A stretch of 46,391 bases of DNA, from contig JAMCPS010000042.1 in assembly GCA_023379705.1 (NCBI GenBank), positions 1 to 46,391 on the forward strand, read 5' to 3'. This document shows, piece after piece, positions 11,674 through 19,648 of this stretch (within the stretch, counting starts at the first letter, position 1; each line of letters opens with the position of its first letter). Position numbers and translations under genes: made by a program. The notes beneath the pieces were generated by a model. It was given only the letters and a program-made list of their open reading frames with translations, was not told where the DNA came from and did not search any database. The DNA is from Campylobacterota bacterium (lineage in GTDB: Bacteria; Campylobacterota; Campylobacteria; Campylobacterales; Sulfurimonadaceae).

Positions 11674-11781
11674 TTTTTCTCCAACTATGTGAATAGTAAT
11701 GGTAATAATACACTTTTTTCCCTATAATTGGGGATATGTTTGATGTGAATAAGTTTTTTTACATATGTGAATGGAGAATGA
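11674..11781. promoter_or_regulatory. Divergent dnaA/ruvC promoter region with three DnaA-box-like sites
   Basis: Three 9-mers with a TTCAC core on the minus strand lie at 11687-11695 (TATTCACAT), 11743-11751 (TATTCACAT) and 11765-11773 (CATTCACAT). A plus-strand TATAAT (11723-11728) is a candidate -10 for ruvC. A minus-strand TATTAT near 11705-11710 is a candidate -10 for dnaA. The last box overlaps the ruvC ribosome site. DnaA binding here would plausibly repress dnaA and ruvC and may nucleate the initiation complex. Confidence 0.65.
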
Positions 11782-12276
11782 ATGCTGATTTTAGGAATTG
11801 ATCCCGGTACGAGAAACTGTGGATACGCACTTATTTCATTGGATGGGCAAAAAATGAAATTAGTTGAAGCGGGGCTTGTAAAGATAAAAAGCGAAGGGCT
11901 TCAATATCAAATTCCACAAATTGCTGAAGCGATAGAGCAATTGTTTGCAGCGCATAAAATTGATGAAGTAGCCATGGAAGATATTTTCTATGCGCATAAT
12001 CCAAAAACGGTTTTAAAGTTGGCACAATTCCGGGGAGCCATTATGTTAAAACTTTTGCAAGAGCATGGTGAATTTTCTGAATATACGGCACTGCAAGTTA
12101 AAAAAGCACTCACAGGGAAAGCAAAAGCGGCTAAAGAGCAGGTTGCGTTTATGGTAAAACAAATATTAGGCATAACAAAAGAGATAAAACCGATGGATAT
12201 TACAGATGCTATGGCGGTTGCAATAACTCATGCACAAAGGGTTAAGTTGGAGAAAGGGAAGCAAAAACTCATATAA
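11782..12276 (+). CDS. ruvC: Holliday junction resolvase RuvC
   Basis: Endonuclease that cuts four-way recombination junctions with RuvAB. The 164 residues contain the complete acidic tetrad: Asp7 (LGIDPGT), Glu66 (VAMED), Asp139 and Asp142 ([13 protein letters not shown]). The ATG at 11782 follows a GGAGAA site. It is divergent from dnaA with DnaA-box-like sites between, the ruvC-dnaA-dnaN arrangement known from several Campylobacterota origins. A 7-bp inverted repeat overlaps its stop codon. Confidence 0.95.
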   Translation: MLILGIDPGTRNCGYALISLDGQKMKLVEAGLVKIKSEGLQYQIPQIAEAIEQLFAAHKIDEVAMEDIFYAHNPKTVLKLAQFRGAIMLKLLQEHGEFSEYTALQVKKALTGKAKAAKEQVAFMVKQILGITKEIKPMDITDAMAVAITHAQRVKLEKGKQKLI

Positions 12277-12302
12277 GCGGCTAACACACCAGGAGAGCCG
12301 CT
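12276..12302. repeat. Inverted repeat overlapping the ruvC stop
   Basis: AGCGGCT (12276-12282) and AGCCGCT (12296-12302) are perfectly complementary with a 13-nt loop. No T-run follows on either strand, so it is a weak candidate for a terminator. The 9-mer TAAGCGGCT that begins it recurs at 12631-12639 in the same intergenic region. Confidence 0.45.
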
Positions 12303-12660
12303 AAGTCGGAAGTGTATCTGTACTCTCCTTATAATTAATCCACATTTGTTTCATGAGTATTTTTTTTAAGTCTTTTGAAATTCACAGCTAAAAAAAATAT
12401 TAAATGGTAAAAAAAGTTCTTATTTTTTTTAAAATGTGTAGTATTCACACTGTGAGCGGAATGTGAATAAATGTTTACAAAATATACTTATTATTCCGAT
12501 AACTTTTACCTATTTCAGAAATAATTTATCTAAATTCTACCTAAAAGTCGTTTTTGGAATCTTTCTAGAAACCCCTTAAAATAGGGGTTCCTAGAAGAAT
12601 AAAAAGAAATAACAGCACTTCAGTATTCTTTAAGCGGCTGTTAGAAAAAGTTATTCACAT
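12277..12660. other. Candidate origin part downstream of ruvC: AT-rich tract with four DnaA-box-like sites
   Basis: This is most of the only long non-coding stretch in the window. Very AT-rich sequence occupies about 12350-12440 and could be the DNA unwinding element. TTCAC-core sites lie at 12378-12386 (AAATTCACA), 12442-12450 (TATTCACAC), 12461-12469 (inverted, rc TATTCACAT) and 12652-12660 (TATTCACAT). The middle two form a perfect inverted 8-mer pair (12442-12449, 12462-12469) with a 12-nt spacer. A long hairpin follows at 12563-12596. No open reading frame of credible size is present. Which cluster opens in vivo cannot be told from sequence. Confidence 0.55.
12563..12596. repeat. Long hairpin in the origin-proximal gap
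   Basis: Fourteen paired positions with one A-C mismatch (12563-12576 against 12583-12596) enclose a 6-nt AT loop, with a GC core CCCCT/AGGGG. No T-tract follows on either strand, so it is not an obvious terminator; it may be a structural or protein-binding element of the origin. Confidence 0.6.
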
Positions 12661-12677
12661 TTTAAGTACATATTCTT

Positions 12678-12716
12678 TGTAATGAACATGTAATAATGAT
12701 GTAACAAAACTGAAAT
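12678..12716 (+). promoter_or_regulatory. Pho-box-like array of four 11-bp-spaced direct repeats
   Basis: TGTAAT (12678-12683), TGTAAT (12689-12694), TGTAAC (12700-12705) and TGAAAT (12711-12716) recur at exactly 11-bp intervals with AT-rich 5-nt spacers. PhoB-family boxes have the same architecture, and the units differ from the E. coli TGTCAT/C half-site by one base. A TATCTA candidate -10 at 12737-12742 lies about 20 bp downstream. That spacing would let a PhoB-like activator replace a -35 element for the downstream acyltransferase gene. The repeat pattern is seen directly; the regulator is inferred. Confidence 0.5.
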
Positions 12717-12764
12717 AAACACGATTTACCATGTCGTATCTAGATGCAATTAAAGGTAAATGTT

Positions 12765-14501
12765 ATGGTAAGTGTTGAAACAATTTTAAAAAAAGAACAT
12801 CCCGAATTATTTACCTACCCTGATTTAATTTCTAAAATGGTTGTTGGACTCACACGGTTTGTTATACATGAGAATTCCATTAACCATTTTATGGACGGCC
12901 ATAAGAATAAAAATGGATTGAATTTTATCGATGCCGTTTTACAACATTTGAATGTTTCCTATAAAGTTATTCATAGAGAGATTGAAAACATACCGGCTAT
13001 AGGGAAAGTCATTGTTGTTGCGAATCATCCATTGGGTGCTTTGGACGCTTTATCGTTGATACAAATGGTTTGCAGTGTGCGGCAGGATAAAAAAGTAAAA
13101 ATTGTTGCCAATAAAATGCTTGGATCCATTGAGCAACTCAGTGAGTTTATTATCGGTGTGGATAATTTTAATGACAGACTGTCGCGAGATTCACTACGCA
13201 AGATTGATCAAGCGCTCCAAAGTGAAGAGGTTGTTATTTTCTTTCCCAGCGGTGAAGTATCTCGTGCCGGGTTGTTGGGTCAAAAAGAGGCAAAATGGAA
13301 AGGCGGCTTTGTTAAATTCGCTAAAAGAAACAATGCTCCAATCGTGCCGATTTTTATAAAAGCAAGAAACAGTTCCCTTTTTTATGCGGCATCGTGGATT
13401 TATAAACCGCTGGGGACACTTTTATTAGGGCATGAGATATTTGCAGCACGCAATCAAATCTTCGACTTTAGAGTGGGAGAAATGATTAATTCTAAAGTTC
13501 TCAATGATACCTCTATGGATGATGGTCATCATGCGCGACTTTTTCGCAAACATCTTATGCGCCTTTCAAAGGGGAAGAAAGGAATATACCCGACAGAATG
13601 TTCCATTGGACACCCTGTATCGCGTCAGGAGATACGCCAGGAATTAAAGAGGGGTGAACGTATTGGTGAGACAAGCGACAATAAGCAAATCTATTTAATA
13701 GAGTACGATAAGGCTCCAAATTTGATTAACGAAATAGGTCGATTGCGCGAGTATTCATTTCGTAAAGTAGGCGAAGGAAGCGGTAAGACGAGAGACATTG
13801 ATGAATACGATCGTTATTATCACCATTTGCTGTTGTGGGATGATGATGCATTAGAGGTTGTGGGAGCGTATCGAATAGGTGAATGCGGATGGATACTCTC
13901 ATGGCTTGGAAAGGAGGGGTTGTACCTTAACGACTTGTGTACCATGAGCAATGCCTTTGATCCAATTTTAGAGGATGCCATAGAACTGGGACGAAGTTTT
14001 GTTCAGCCTAAATATTGGGGAAGCAGAGCGCTGGATTATCTATGGCAGGGGATCGGAGCGTATTTGGCACATAATCCTCACATCAAATACATGATTGGAC
14101 CTGTCAGCATCTCTGGAAGCTATCCTAAGCATGCACAAGAGGCACTCGTGTATTTTTATACTCTTTACTTTGGTTGCGATCGACAGTATCTCAGAGCACG
14201 CTCTGCTTTTCATTTATCCGATCATGTCAATGCAGAGTTTGCAGAGATCTTTTTAGGAGTTGATTATGAACAAGACTTTAGAGTTTTGAAAGATTATCTT
14301 AAAACTTTTGACGTCGCAGTTCCTATGTTGTATAAACAATACAGTGAATTATGTGAAGCAGGCGGAGCGCAGTTTATAGATTTTGGTATAGACGTTGAGT
14401 TTAATAACTGTGTTGACGGTTATATTATGGTTGAGATAAATCGTATCAAAGAAATAAAACGAAAGCGCTATATCAAAGAGGTGGTTTCAAATCCTCTTTG
14501 A
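12765..14501 (+). CDS. Bifunctional acyltransferase resembling ornithine lipid synthase OlsF
   Basis: The 578-residue protein fuses a PlsC-like glycerolipid acyltransferase domain to a C-terminal GNAT/OlsB-like N-acyltransferase domain. The first shows NHPLGALDA with the catalytic His88 and Asp94, and FFPSGEVSR as the block III equivalent. The second, from about 300, shows RLREYSFRKVGEG, DIDEYDRYYHHLLLWD and GAYRIG. This architecture matches OlsF, which acylates ornithine twice to make phosphorus-free ornithine lipids; COG3176 hemolysin-like annotation is the generic alternative. I chose ATG 12765 because AAAGG (12752-12756) lies at good spacing. The first in-frame ATG (12744) has no ribosome site and would fall at or before the predicted transcription start. 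Its end overlaps the convergent rluA-like gene by 29 bp. Confidence 0.78.
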   Translation: MVSVETILKKEHPELFTYPDLISKMVVGLTRFVIHENSINHFMDGHKNKNGLNFIDAVLQHLNVSYKVIHREIENIPAIGKVIVVANHPLGALDALSLIQMVCSVRQDKKVKIVANKMLGSIEQLSEFIIGVDNFNDRLSRDSLRKIDQALQSEEVVIFFPSGEVSRAGLLGQKEAKWKGGFVKFAKRNNAPIVPIFIKARNSSLFYAASWIYKPLGTLLLGHEIFAARNQIFDFRVGEMINSKVLNDTSMDDGHHARLFRKHLMRLSKGKKGIYPTECSIGHPVSRQEIRQELKRGERIGETSDNKQIYLIEYDKAPNLINEIGRLREYSFRKVGEGSGKTRDIDEYDRYYHHLLLWDDDALEVVGAYRIGECGWILSWLGKEGLYLNDLCTMSNAFDPILEDAIELGRSFVQPKYWGSRALDYLWQGIGAYLAHNPHIKYMIGPVSISGSYPKHAQEALVYFYTLYFGCDRQYLRARSAFHLSDHVNAEFAEIFLGVDYEQDFRVLKDYLKTFDVAVPMLYKQYSELCEAGGAQFIDFGIDVEFNNCVDGYIMVEINRIKEIKRKRYIKEVVSNPL

Positions 14502-15408
14502 TTTTCATCGCTTCATGACACCTGGTGATAAAATCTTCTTGGGAGATGATATGATAATCTTTTCCTTCATAGTTAAATTCCAAAGAGTGAGCATGCAATA
14601 AAAGCCGTGTTGCTCCTCCCATTTCCAGTCTCTCTTTAGGAGACAAAACTTTATCCAGAAATCTTCGTATGTCATTTTCCTCTTGCCCATAAATAGGATC
14701 ACCCACAATGGGATGTTTCACGTGAAACAAATGGACGCGGATTTGATGAGTACGTCCGGTAAACGGTGAAGCCTCTACAAGGGTCATGTTAAGATCAGCA
14801 AAGTATTGCAAAGGCTTGATAAAGGTACGAGAAGCTTTTCCCTCCTCATGAACTTTAACCACCATCCGCACAAGGGTATCCGTGTCTTCACGACGTAAGA
14901 GAGGTTCTTGTATGTCCATATCCTCTTTTAGATGACCATGAACCATGGCTAAATAGCGTTTGGTTATTTGACGATTCTCAAACAGCAGCTTTAGAACCGT
15001 TTCACTCTCCTTGTTACGAGAAGCCAAAACAAGGCCACTGGTTTCTTGGTCAATTCTATGGGCTACGTTAGCATTAGACCCAAACTCATGTTTGATTTCA
15101 TCACTGAGAGAATAGGGGGTTTTACGACTTTGAGGATGAACCAATACACCGCTAGGTTTATCATAAACAGCAAAATCGGATTCTACAAACATTGCCCGTA
15201 GGCCTTGGGACTCTGGCTCAAACATGAGAAAATCAAAATCTCCTTCAATGAATCCCGCTTGATTACTCATAACAATCCCGTTTTGGGTTAACCGACCTTT
15301 TGCAAGAAGACGTTGTGCCTCGGCTTGGGATAAACCAAGTTCACGGATTAAAAAAATAAAGGCTTTTTCACGAATGGGCGCATGGAGTTTTTTGGTGACG
15401 AAGGGCAA
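14473..15408 (-). CDS. RluA-family RNA pseudouridine synthase
   Basis: Isomerises uridine to pseudouridine in rRNA or tRNA. The 311 residues comprise an S4-like N-terminal region (about 10-65) and the RluA catalytic domain, with Asp120 in HRIDQETSGL and the later TGRTHQIRVHL and GDPIYG motifs. The start is TTG at 15408, supported by AAGGA seven bases upstream; the next ATG is about 47 codons in and would remove the S4-like region. A minus-strand TATAAT (15472-15467) is a likely promoter. It is divergent from purB, as in C. jejuni as I recall it. The target uridine cannot be assigned. Confidence 0.9.
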   Translation of the reverse strand: MPFVTKKLHAPIREKAFIFLIRELGLSQAEAQRLLAKGRLTQNGIVMSNQAGFIEGDFDFLMFEPESQGLRAMFVESDFAVYDKPSGVLVHPQSRKTPYSLSDEIKHEFGSNANVAHRIDQETSGLVLASRNKESETVLKLLFENRQITKRYLAMVHGHLKEDMDIQEPLLRREDTDTLVRMVVKVHEEGKASRTFIKPLQYFADLNMTLVEASPFTGRTHQIRVHLFHVKHPIVGDPIYGQEENDIRRFLDKVLSPKERLEMGGATRLLLHAHSLEFNYEGKDYHIISQEDFITRCHEAMKIKEDLKPPL

Positions 15409-15466
15409 AATATATTCCTTTGTAAGGGAGGGTTGGATAAACTAAATACCATAGTATCCAGCGCAA

Positions 15467-15472
15467 ATTATA
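15467..15472 (-). promoter_or_regulatory. Candidate -10 element for the rluA-like gene
   Basis: A perfect TATAAT on the minus strand lies about 60 bp before the TTG start, in the 94-bp gap divergent from purB. No clear -35 is visible, which is usual for Campylobacterota sigma-70 promoters. Confidence 0.45.
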
Positions 15473-15502
15473 GGCGCATTTTAGCACACTCAAGGAATAA
15501 AT

Positions 15503-16831
15503 ATGGTTGAACGTTACGCACGAGAAGAGATGAAATCCAAATGGACAATGCAGGCAAAATATCAAGCGTGGCTGGATGTTGAGATTGCAGCAGTAAAAGC
15601 ATGGAATCGTTTAGGTCTTATTCCTGATGAGGATGCACAAAAGATTGTAAAAAATGCAGGTTTTAACATTGATCGTATTGATGAAATCGAAGCGGTAACG
15701 AAACACGATCTAATAGCTTTTACCACATCGATATCTGAAACACTTGGGGATGAGAGCCGTTGGTTTCACTACGGGATGACCTCTTCGGATACAGTCGATA
15801 CCGCAGTAGCATTGCAGATGCGAGATTCACTGGCGTTGATTATTGAAGATGTGAAAATGGTGATGGAGTCAATCAAAACAAGAGCGATTGAACACAAAAT
15901 GACTTTGATGGTTGGACGTTCTCACGGTATCCATGGTGAGCCTATTACGTTTGGTTTGGTGTTAGCGGTATGGTATGATGAAATGGCACGTCACCTAACA
16001 AATTTAGAACAGACGATGGAGGTTATCGCCGTAGGTCAAGTGTCGGGAGCGATGGGGAATTTTGCTCACGCACCGTTGGAACTTGAAGAGTATGCGTGTG
16101 AAGAGTTAGGGCTCAAAGCGGCTCCTGCATCAAACCAAGTTATTCAGCGTGACCGCTATGCACAGTTAGCAAGTGCATTAGCGCTTATGGCAAGTTCAAT
16201 CGAAAAGTTTGCAGTACAAATACGCCATTGGCAGCGTACAGAAGTATATGAGTGTGAAGAGTATTTTTCTGTAGGGCAAAAAGGTTCGTCGGCAATGCCG
16301 CACAAACGCAATCCTATTTTGACTGAAAACATTACCGGTCTTGCACGCATGGTTAGGTCTTATGTTATACCCGCAATGGAAAACGTTGCGTTATGGCATG
16401 AGCGTGATATTTCTCACAGTTCAACCGAACGCTTTTGGCTTCCGGACTCCTTTATCACTTCGGACTTTATGCTTAATCGTTTTAACGGTGTTATTGCCAA
16501 ACTCGTTGTTTATCCTGAAAACATGATGCGCAATCTGAATCTCACAGGCGGTTTGGTTTTTTCTCAGCGCGTATTGTTGGAGTTGCCACTCAAAGGTGTT
16601 AGTCGTGAAGATGCGTATCGTATCGTTCAGCGCAATGCCATGAAAGTATGGGAGGGGCTACAGCAGGGTAAAAGTGCTACCAATGAAAAAGGGGAAAGTC
16701 TTTACTTGCAATATCTATTGGATGATGAAGAGCTAAGAAATAGTTTGAGTGAAGAAGCGATACGTGAATGTTTCAATTTTGATTATTACACCAAAAATGT
16801 GGATAAAATTTTTAGTCGGGTGTTTAAATAA
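15503..16831 (+). CDS. purB: Adenylosuccinate lyase
   Basis: Acts twice in purine synthesis, releasing fumarate from SAICAR and from adenylosuccinate to give AMP. Its 442 residues belong to the fumarase/aspartase superfamily; the signature GSSAMPHKRNP lies near 260-270, and HGMTSSD-type (HYGMTSSDTVDTA) and GRSHGIHGEP segments contribute the catalytic histidines. An AAGGA ribosome site sits seven bases before the ATG. It is followed 82 bp later by nrdA, an order also found in Campylobacter as I recall it. Confidence 0.97.
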   Translation: MVERYAREEMKSKWTMQAKYQAWLDVEIAAVKAWNRLGLIPDEDAQKIVKNAGFNIDRIDEIEAVTKHDLIAFTTSISETLGDESRWFHYGMTSSDTVDTAVALQMRDSLALIIEDVKMVMESIKTRAIEHKMTLMVGRSHGIHGEPITFGLVLAVWYDEMARHLTNLEQTMEVIAVGQVSGAMGNFAHAPLELEEYACEELGLKAAPASNQVIQRDRYAQLASALALMASSIEKFAVQIRHWQRTEVYECEEYFSVGQKGSSAMPHKRNPILTENITGLARMVRSYVIPAMENVALWHERDISHSSTERFWLPDSFITSDFMLNRFNGVIAKLVVYPENMMRNLNLTGGLVFSQRVLLELPLKGVSREDAYRIVQRNAMKVWEGLQQGKSATNEKGESLYLQYLLDDEELRNSLSEEAIRECFNFDYYTKNVDKIFSRVFK

Positions 16832-16883
16832 TAAACAGAAAAAAAGAACGAATTACTATAAGAAATACTAAAATAAAAATGAA

Positions 16884-16889
16884 TATAAT
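16884..16889 (+). promoter_or_regulatory. Candidate -10 element for nrdA
   Basis: A perfect TATAAT in an A-rich stretch, 31 bp before the preferred nrdA start. It places a transcription start near 16896 and an AAGGA ribosome site at 16906-16910 in a short leader. Confidence 0.5.
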
Positions 16890-16919
16890 ATGCCCCATAA
16901 GAGCTAAGGATATATGCAC

Positions 16920-19286
16920 ATGCTGACAATACTTAAACGAAACGGTCGACGAGAGCCGTTGGATATTACGAAAATTCAAAAATATACTTCTGCGGCCGTC
17001 AAAGGTTTGATAAATGTTTCTCAGAGTGAACTCGAAGTAGACGCGCAGATTCAATTCAGAGACGGTATCACCAGCAATGAGATTCAAAAGACTCTGATTA
17101 AAACGGCAGTAGATAAAATCGATATAGACAGTCCCAATTGGACGTTTGTAGCCTCACGTCTGTTTCTTTATGATTTGTATCACCGTGTTAACGGCTTTAC
17201 CGGTTATGGCACGTTACAGCAGTATTTTGAACGGTGTGAAGCAGAAGGGCGTATTCTGCTGGGGCTAAGAGAAAAATACAATTTGGCAGAGTTGGATGCT
17301 TACATTGTTCCCGACCGTGATTTGGAATTCAATTATTTGGGTGTTAAGACACTTTATGACCGTTATTTGATCAAAGACCGCAATGGCGACCCAATTGAGC
17401 TTCCTCAGCACATGTTCATGGCCATCTCTATGTTCCTGGCACAAAATGAATCAGATGCAATGGGATGGGCAAAAAAGTTTTACGACATGCTCTCAAAATT
17501 TGAAGTGATGTTGGCAACACCGACGTTATCAAACGCACGAACAACACGCCATCAGCTCAGTTCTTGTTACATTGGTTCAAGCCCTGATAACATCGAAGGG
17601 ATATTTGATGGGTACAAAGAGATGGCATTGCTTTCCAAATTCGGCGGCGGAATCGGTTGGGATTGGACACGTGTTCGCGCCATGGGATCGTTTATCGATG
17701 GGCACAAAAATGCGGCAGGCGGGACCGTACCTTTCTTGAAAATCACCAACGATATCGCTATCGCAGTCGATCAGCTAGGAACGCGTAAGGGCGCTATTGC
17801 TGTGTATCTTGAACCATGGCACATGGATGTTAAGGATTTCTTGGATATCAAGAAAAACTCAGGTGAAGAGCGTCGTCGTGCGCATGATCTTTTCCCAGCG
17901 CTGTGGATCAATGATATGTTCATGAAACGTGTTGTGGACGATGGTATCTGGACGATGTTTGATCCCTTTGATGTTAAAGAACTCACAGAGCTGTATGGTG
18001 ATGCGTTTGAAAAACGTTATGTAGAGCTAGAACAAGACCCTAATATTGTAAAAGAACATACCAAAGCAAAAGATCTTTGGAAGAAGATTTTGACGAGTTA
18101 TTTTGAGTCAGGGAGCCCGTTCCTGTGTTTTAAAGACAGTGCAAACCGTGCAAATCCAAATGATCATTACGGAATTATCCGAAGTTCAAATCTGTGTACC
18201 GAAATATTCCAAAACACACAGCCTAATCATTATCTCATCAAGATCAAATACGAAGATGGCACGTTTGTAACGTATGAAGAAGATGAGATCGTTAAAATGG
18301 ACAGCGGGATTGAAAAACCGGCGAACAAAGTGACGGCTTTGGATTCATTGGGTGGACGTCCCGTTTACATTGTCGAAAAAGAGAAAGTAGACGGTGCAAC
18401 GGCTGTTTGTAATTTGGGTTCTGTCAATTTATCGCGTATTCATACCAAAGAGGACATTGATCGCATCGTTCCTATCGCAATACGGGCATTGGACAACGTC
18501 ATTGACTTGAACTTTTATCCGTTGGAAAAAGTAAAACGTACGAACATGCGAAGCCGTGCCATCGGTTTGGGTGTTATGGGGGAAGCAGAGATGCTAGCCG
18601 GTCAGAAGATCGTATGGGGAAGCCAAGCGCATTTTGACAAGATTGATGAAGTGATGGAAGCGGTCAGTTATAACGCGATCAAAGCGTCCTCGGATCTTGC
18701 AGTAGAAAAGGGGTCCTATCCTGAGTATGTCGGTTCAAAATGGAATCGCGGAATCCTCCCTATGGATCATGCAACGGCCGAAGTACAAAACCTCATTGAC
18801 CGTGGCGGATTGTTCGCTCCTAATTATGAGTGGGACGTTCTACGTGAAACAATCAAGTCTCAGGGGATGCGTAACGGCTATTTGATGGCAATTGCCCCTA
18901 CAAGCTCTATATCGATCCTCACAGGGACCACACAGACGATTGAGCCTATCTATAAACGTAAATGGTTTGAAGAGAATCTCTCAGGCCTTATTCCAGTCGT
19001 TGCCCCTAATCTCAATCCGGATACATGGGGGTATTACACTCCTGCGTATGACTTGGATCAAACCATCTTGGTAAAAGCTGCGGCTATCCGTCAAAAATGG
19101 ATCGATCAGGGTCAAAGCCTCAATATCTTTATCACTCTGGATAAAGCAAGCGGTAAGTACCTCAATGACATCTACATGATGGCGTGGAAGCTGGGTCTGA
19201 AATCAACCTACTATCTACGATCACAATCACCTGAAGCCGTTGCTCAGACGCAAGACAGATCGATGGAGTGTGATGGGTGCCAGTAA
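16920..19286 (+). CDS. nrdA: Ribonucleoside-diphosphate reductase, large (alpha) subunit, class Ia
   Basis: Catalytic subunit that reduces ribonucleotides to deoxyribonucleotides using the radical supplied by NrdB. The roughly 788-residue protein has an N-terminal ATP-cone (LKRNGRREPL onward). Active-site cysteines lie in HQLSSCYIGS (about 217), SSNLCTEIF (about 427) and AVCNLGSVNLS (about 498). The C-terminal ECDGC pair relays electrons from thioredoxin. I prefer ATG 16920, nine bases after AAGGA; ATG 16914 is only three bases away and would add two residues. The partner nrdB lies 8 kb away on the other strand. A small gene overlaps its 3' end by 10 bp. Confidence 0.97.
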   Translation: MLTILKRNGRREPLDITKIQKYTSAAVKGLINVSQSELEVDAQIQFRDGITSNEIQKTLIKTAVDKIDIDSPNWTFVASRLFLYDLYHRVNGFTGYGTLQQYFERCEAEGRILLGLREKYNLAELDAYIVPDRDLEFNYLGVKTLYDRYLIKDRNGDPIELPQHMFMAISMFLAQNESDAMGWAKKFYDMLSKFEVMLATPTLSNARTTRHQLSSCYIGSSPDNIEGIFDGYKEMALLSKFGGGIGWDWTRVRAMGSFIDGHKNAAGGTVPFLKITNDIAIAVDQLGTRKGAIAVYLEPWHMDVKDFLDIKKNSGEERRRAHDLFPALWINDMFMKRVVDDGIWTMFDPFDVKELTELYGDAFEKRYVELEQDPNIVKEHTKAKDLWKKILTSYFESGSPFLCFKDSANRANPNDHYGIIRSSNLCTEIFQNTQPNHYLIKIKYEDGTFVTYEEDEIVKMDSGIEKPANKVTALDSLGGRPVYIVEKEKVDGATAVCNLGSVNLSRIHTKEDIDRIVPIAIRALDNVIDLNFYPLEKVKRTNMRSRAIGLGVMGEAEMLAGQKIVWGSQAHFDKIDEVMEAVSYNAIKASSDLAVEKGSYPEYVGSKWNRGILPMDHATAEVQNLIDRGGLFAPNYEWDVLRETIKSQGMRNGYLMAIAPTSSISILTGTTQTIEPIYKRKWFEENLSGLIPVVAPNLNPDTWGYYTPAYDLDQTILVKAAAIRQKWIDQGQSLNIFITLDKASGKYLNDIYMMAWKLGLKSTYYLRSQSPEAVAQTQDRSMECDGCQ

Positions 19287-19648
19287 AGCCCCTCAACGCC
19301 TTATCACTTAAAGCATTATGTGAGCGTATTGATGACGCTCGTGATGGCGAAATCCACTCTCTGACCCCCATATCTGCCACTTCCATAGAAATACGTTTTA
19401 GTGTCCAAGACAAGGCCAGAGGATTTGACTGGATTGATGTTTCTTTTGTGATTGATGGGGTTAAAGATGCCCGATTGGTGAGTGATAATACTCTGAAAAT
19501 GGTGTCAATGGATGAGGGGATAACGGTTGAAGTGGAGAGCAGTAAAGCTGCACTGGCAATCGGGGATTATAAAGGGCGCATTGAAGATTCACCCCTTTAT
19601 ATTGTGGGAACAACCATCGCATACGAAGAATTGCCGTATAACGGTTAA
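19277..19648 (+). CDS. Small protein of unknown function, translationally coupled to nrdA
   Basis: The 123-residue protein starts at GTG, 10 bp before the end of nrdA, and so is probably translated by coupling. It has no signal peptide, membrane segment or cysteine pair and appears soluble, mixed alpha/beta and acidic (FDWIDVSFVIDGVKDARL, DEGITVEVESS). I do not recognise a family. Its close attachment to nrdA suggests shared expression, but a role in nucleotide reduction is only a guess. Its last 4 bp overlap the end of the convergent pseudopilin gene. Confidence 0.75.
   Translation: MPVKPLNALSLKALCERIDDARDGEIHSLTPISATSIEIRFSVQDKARGFDWIDVSFVIDGVKDARLVSDNTLKMVSMDEGITVEVESSKAALAIGDYKGRIEDSPLYIVGTTIAYEELPYNG

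Noticed and set aside
12276-12302. ruvC 3' hairpin as an intrinsic terminator
   Set aside because: No T-run follows the stem on either strand; kept only as an inverted repeat.
12353-12391. Short open frame of 12 codons in the gap after ruvC
   Set aside because: Very short, low complexity and no ribosome site.
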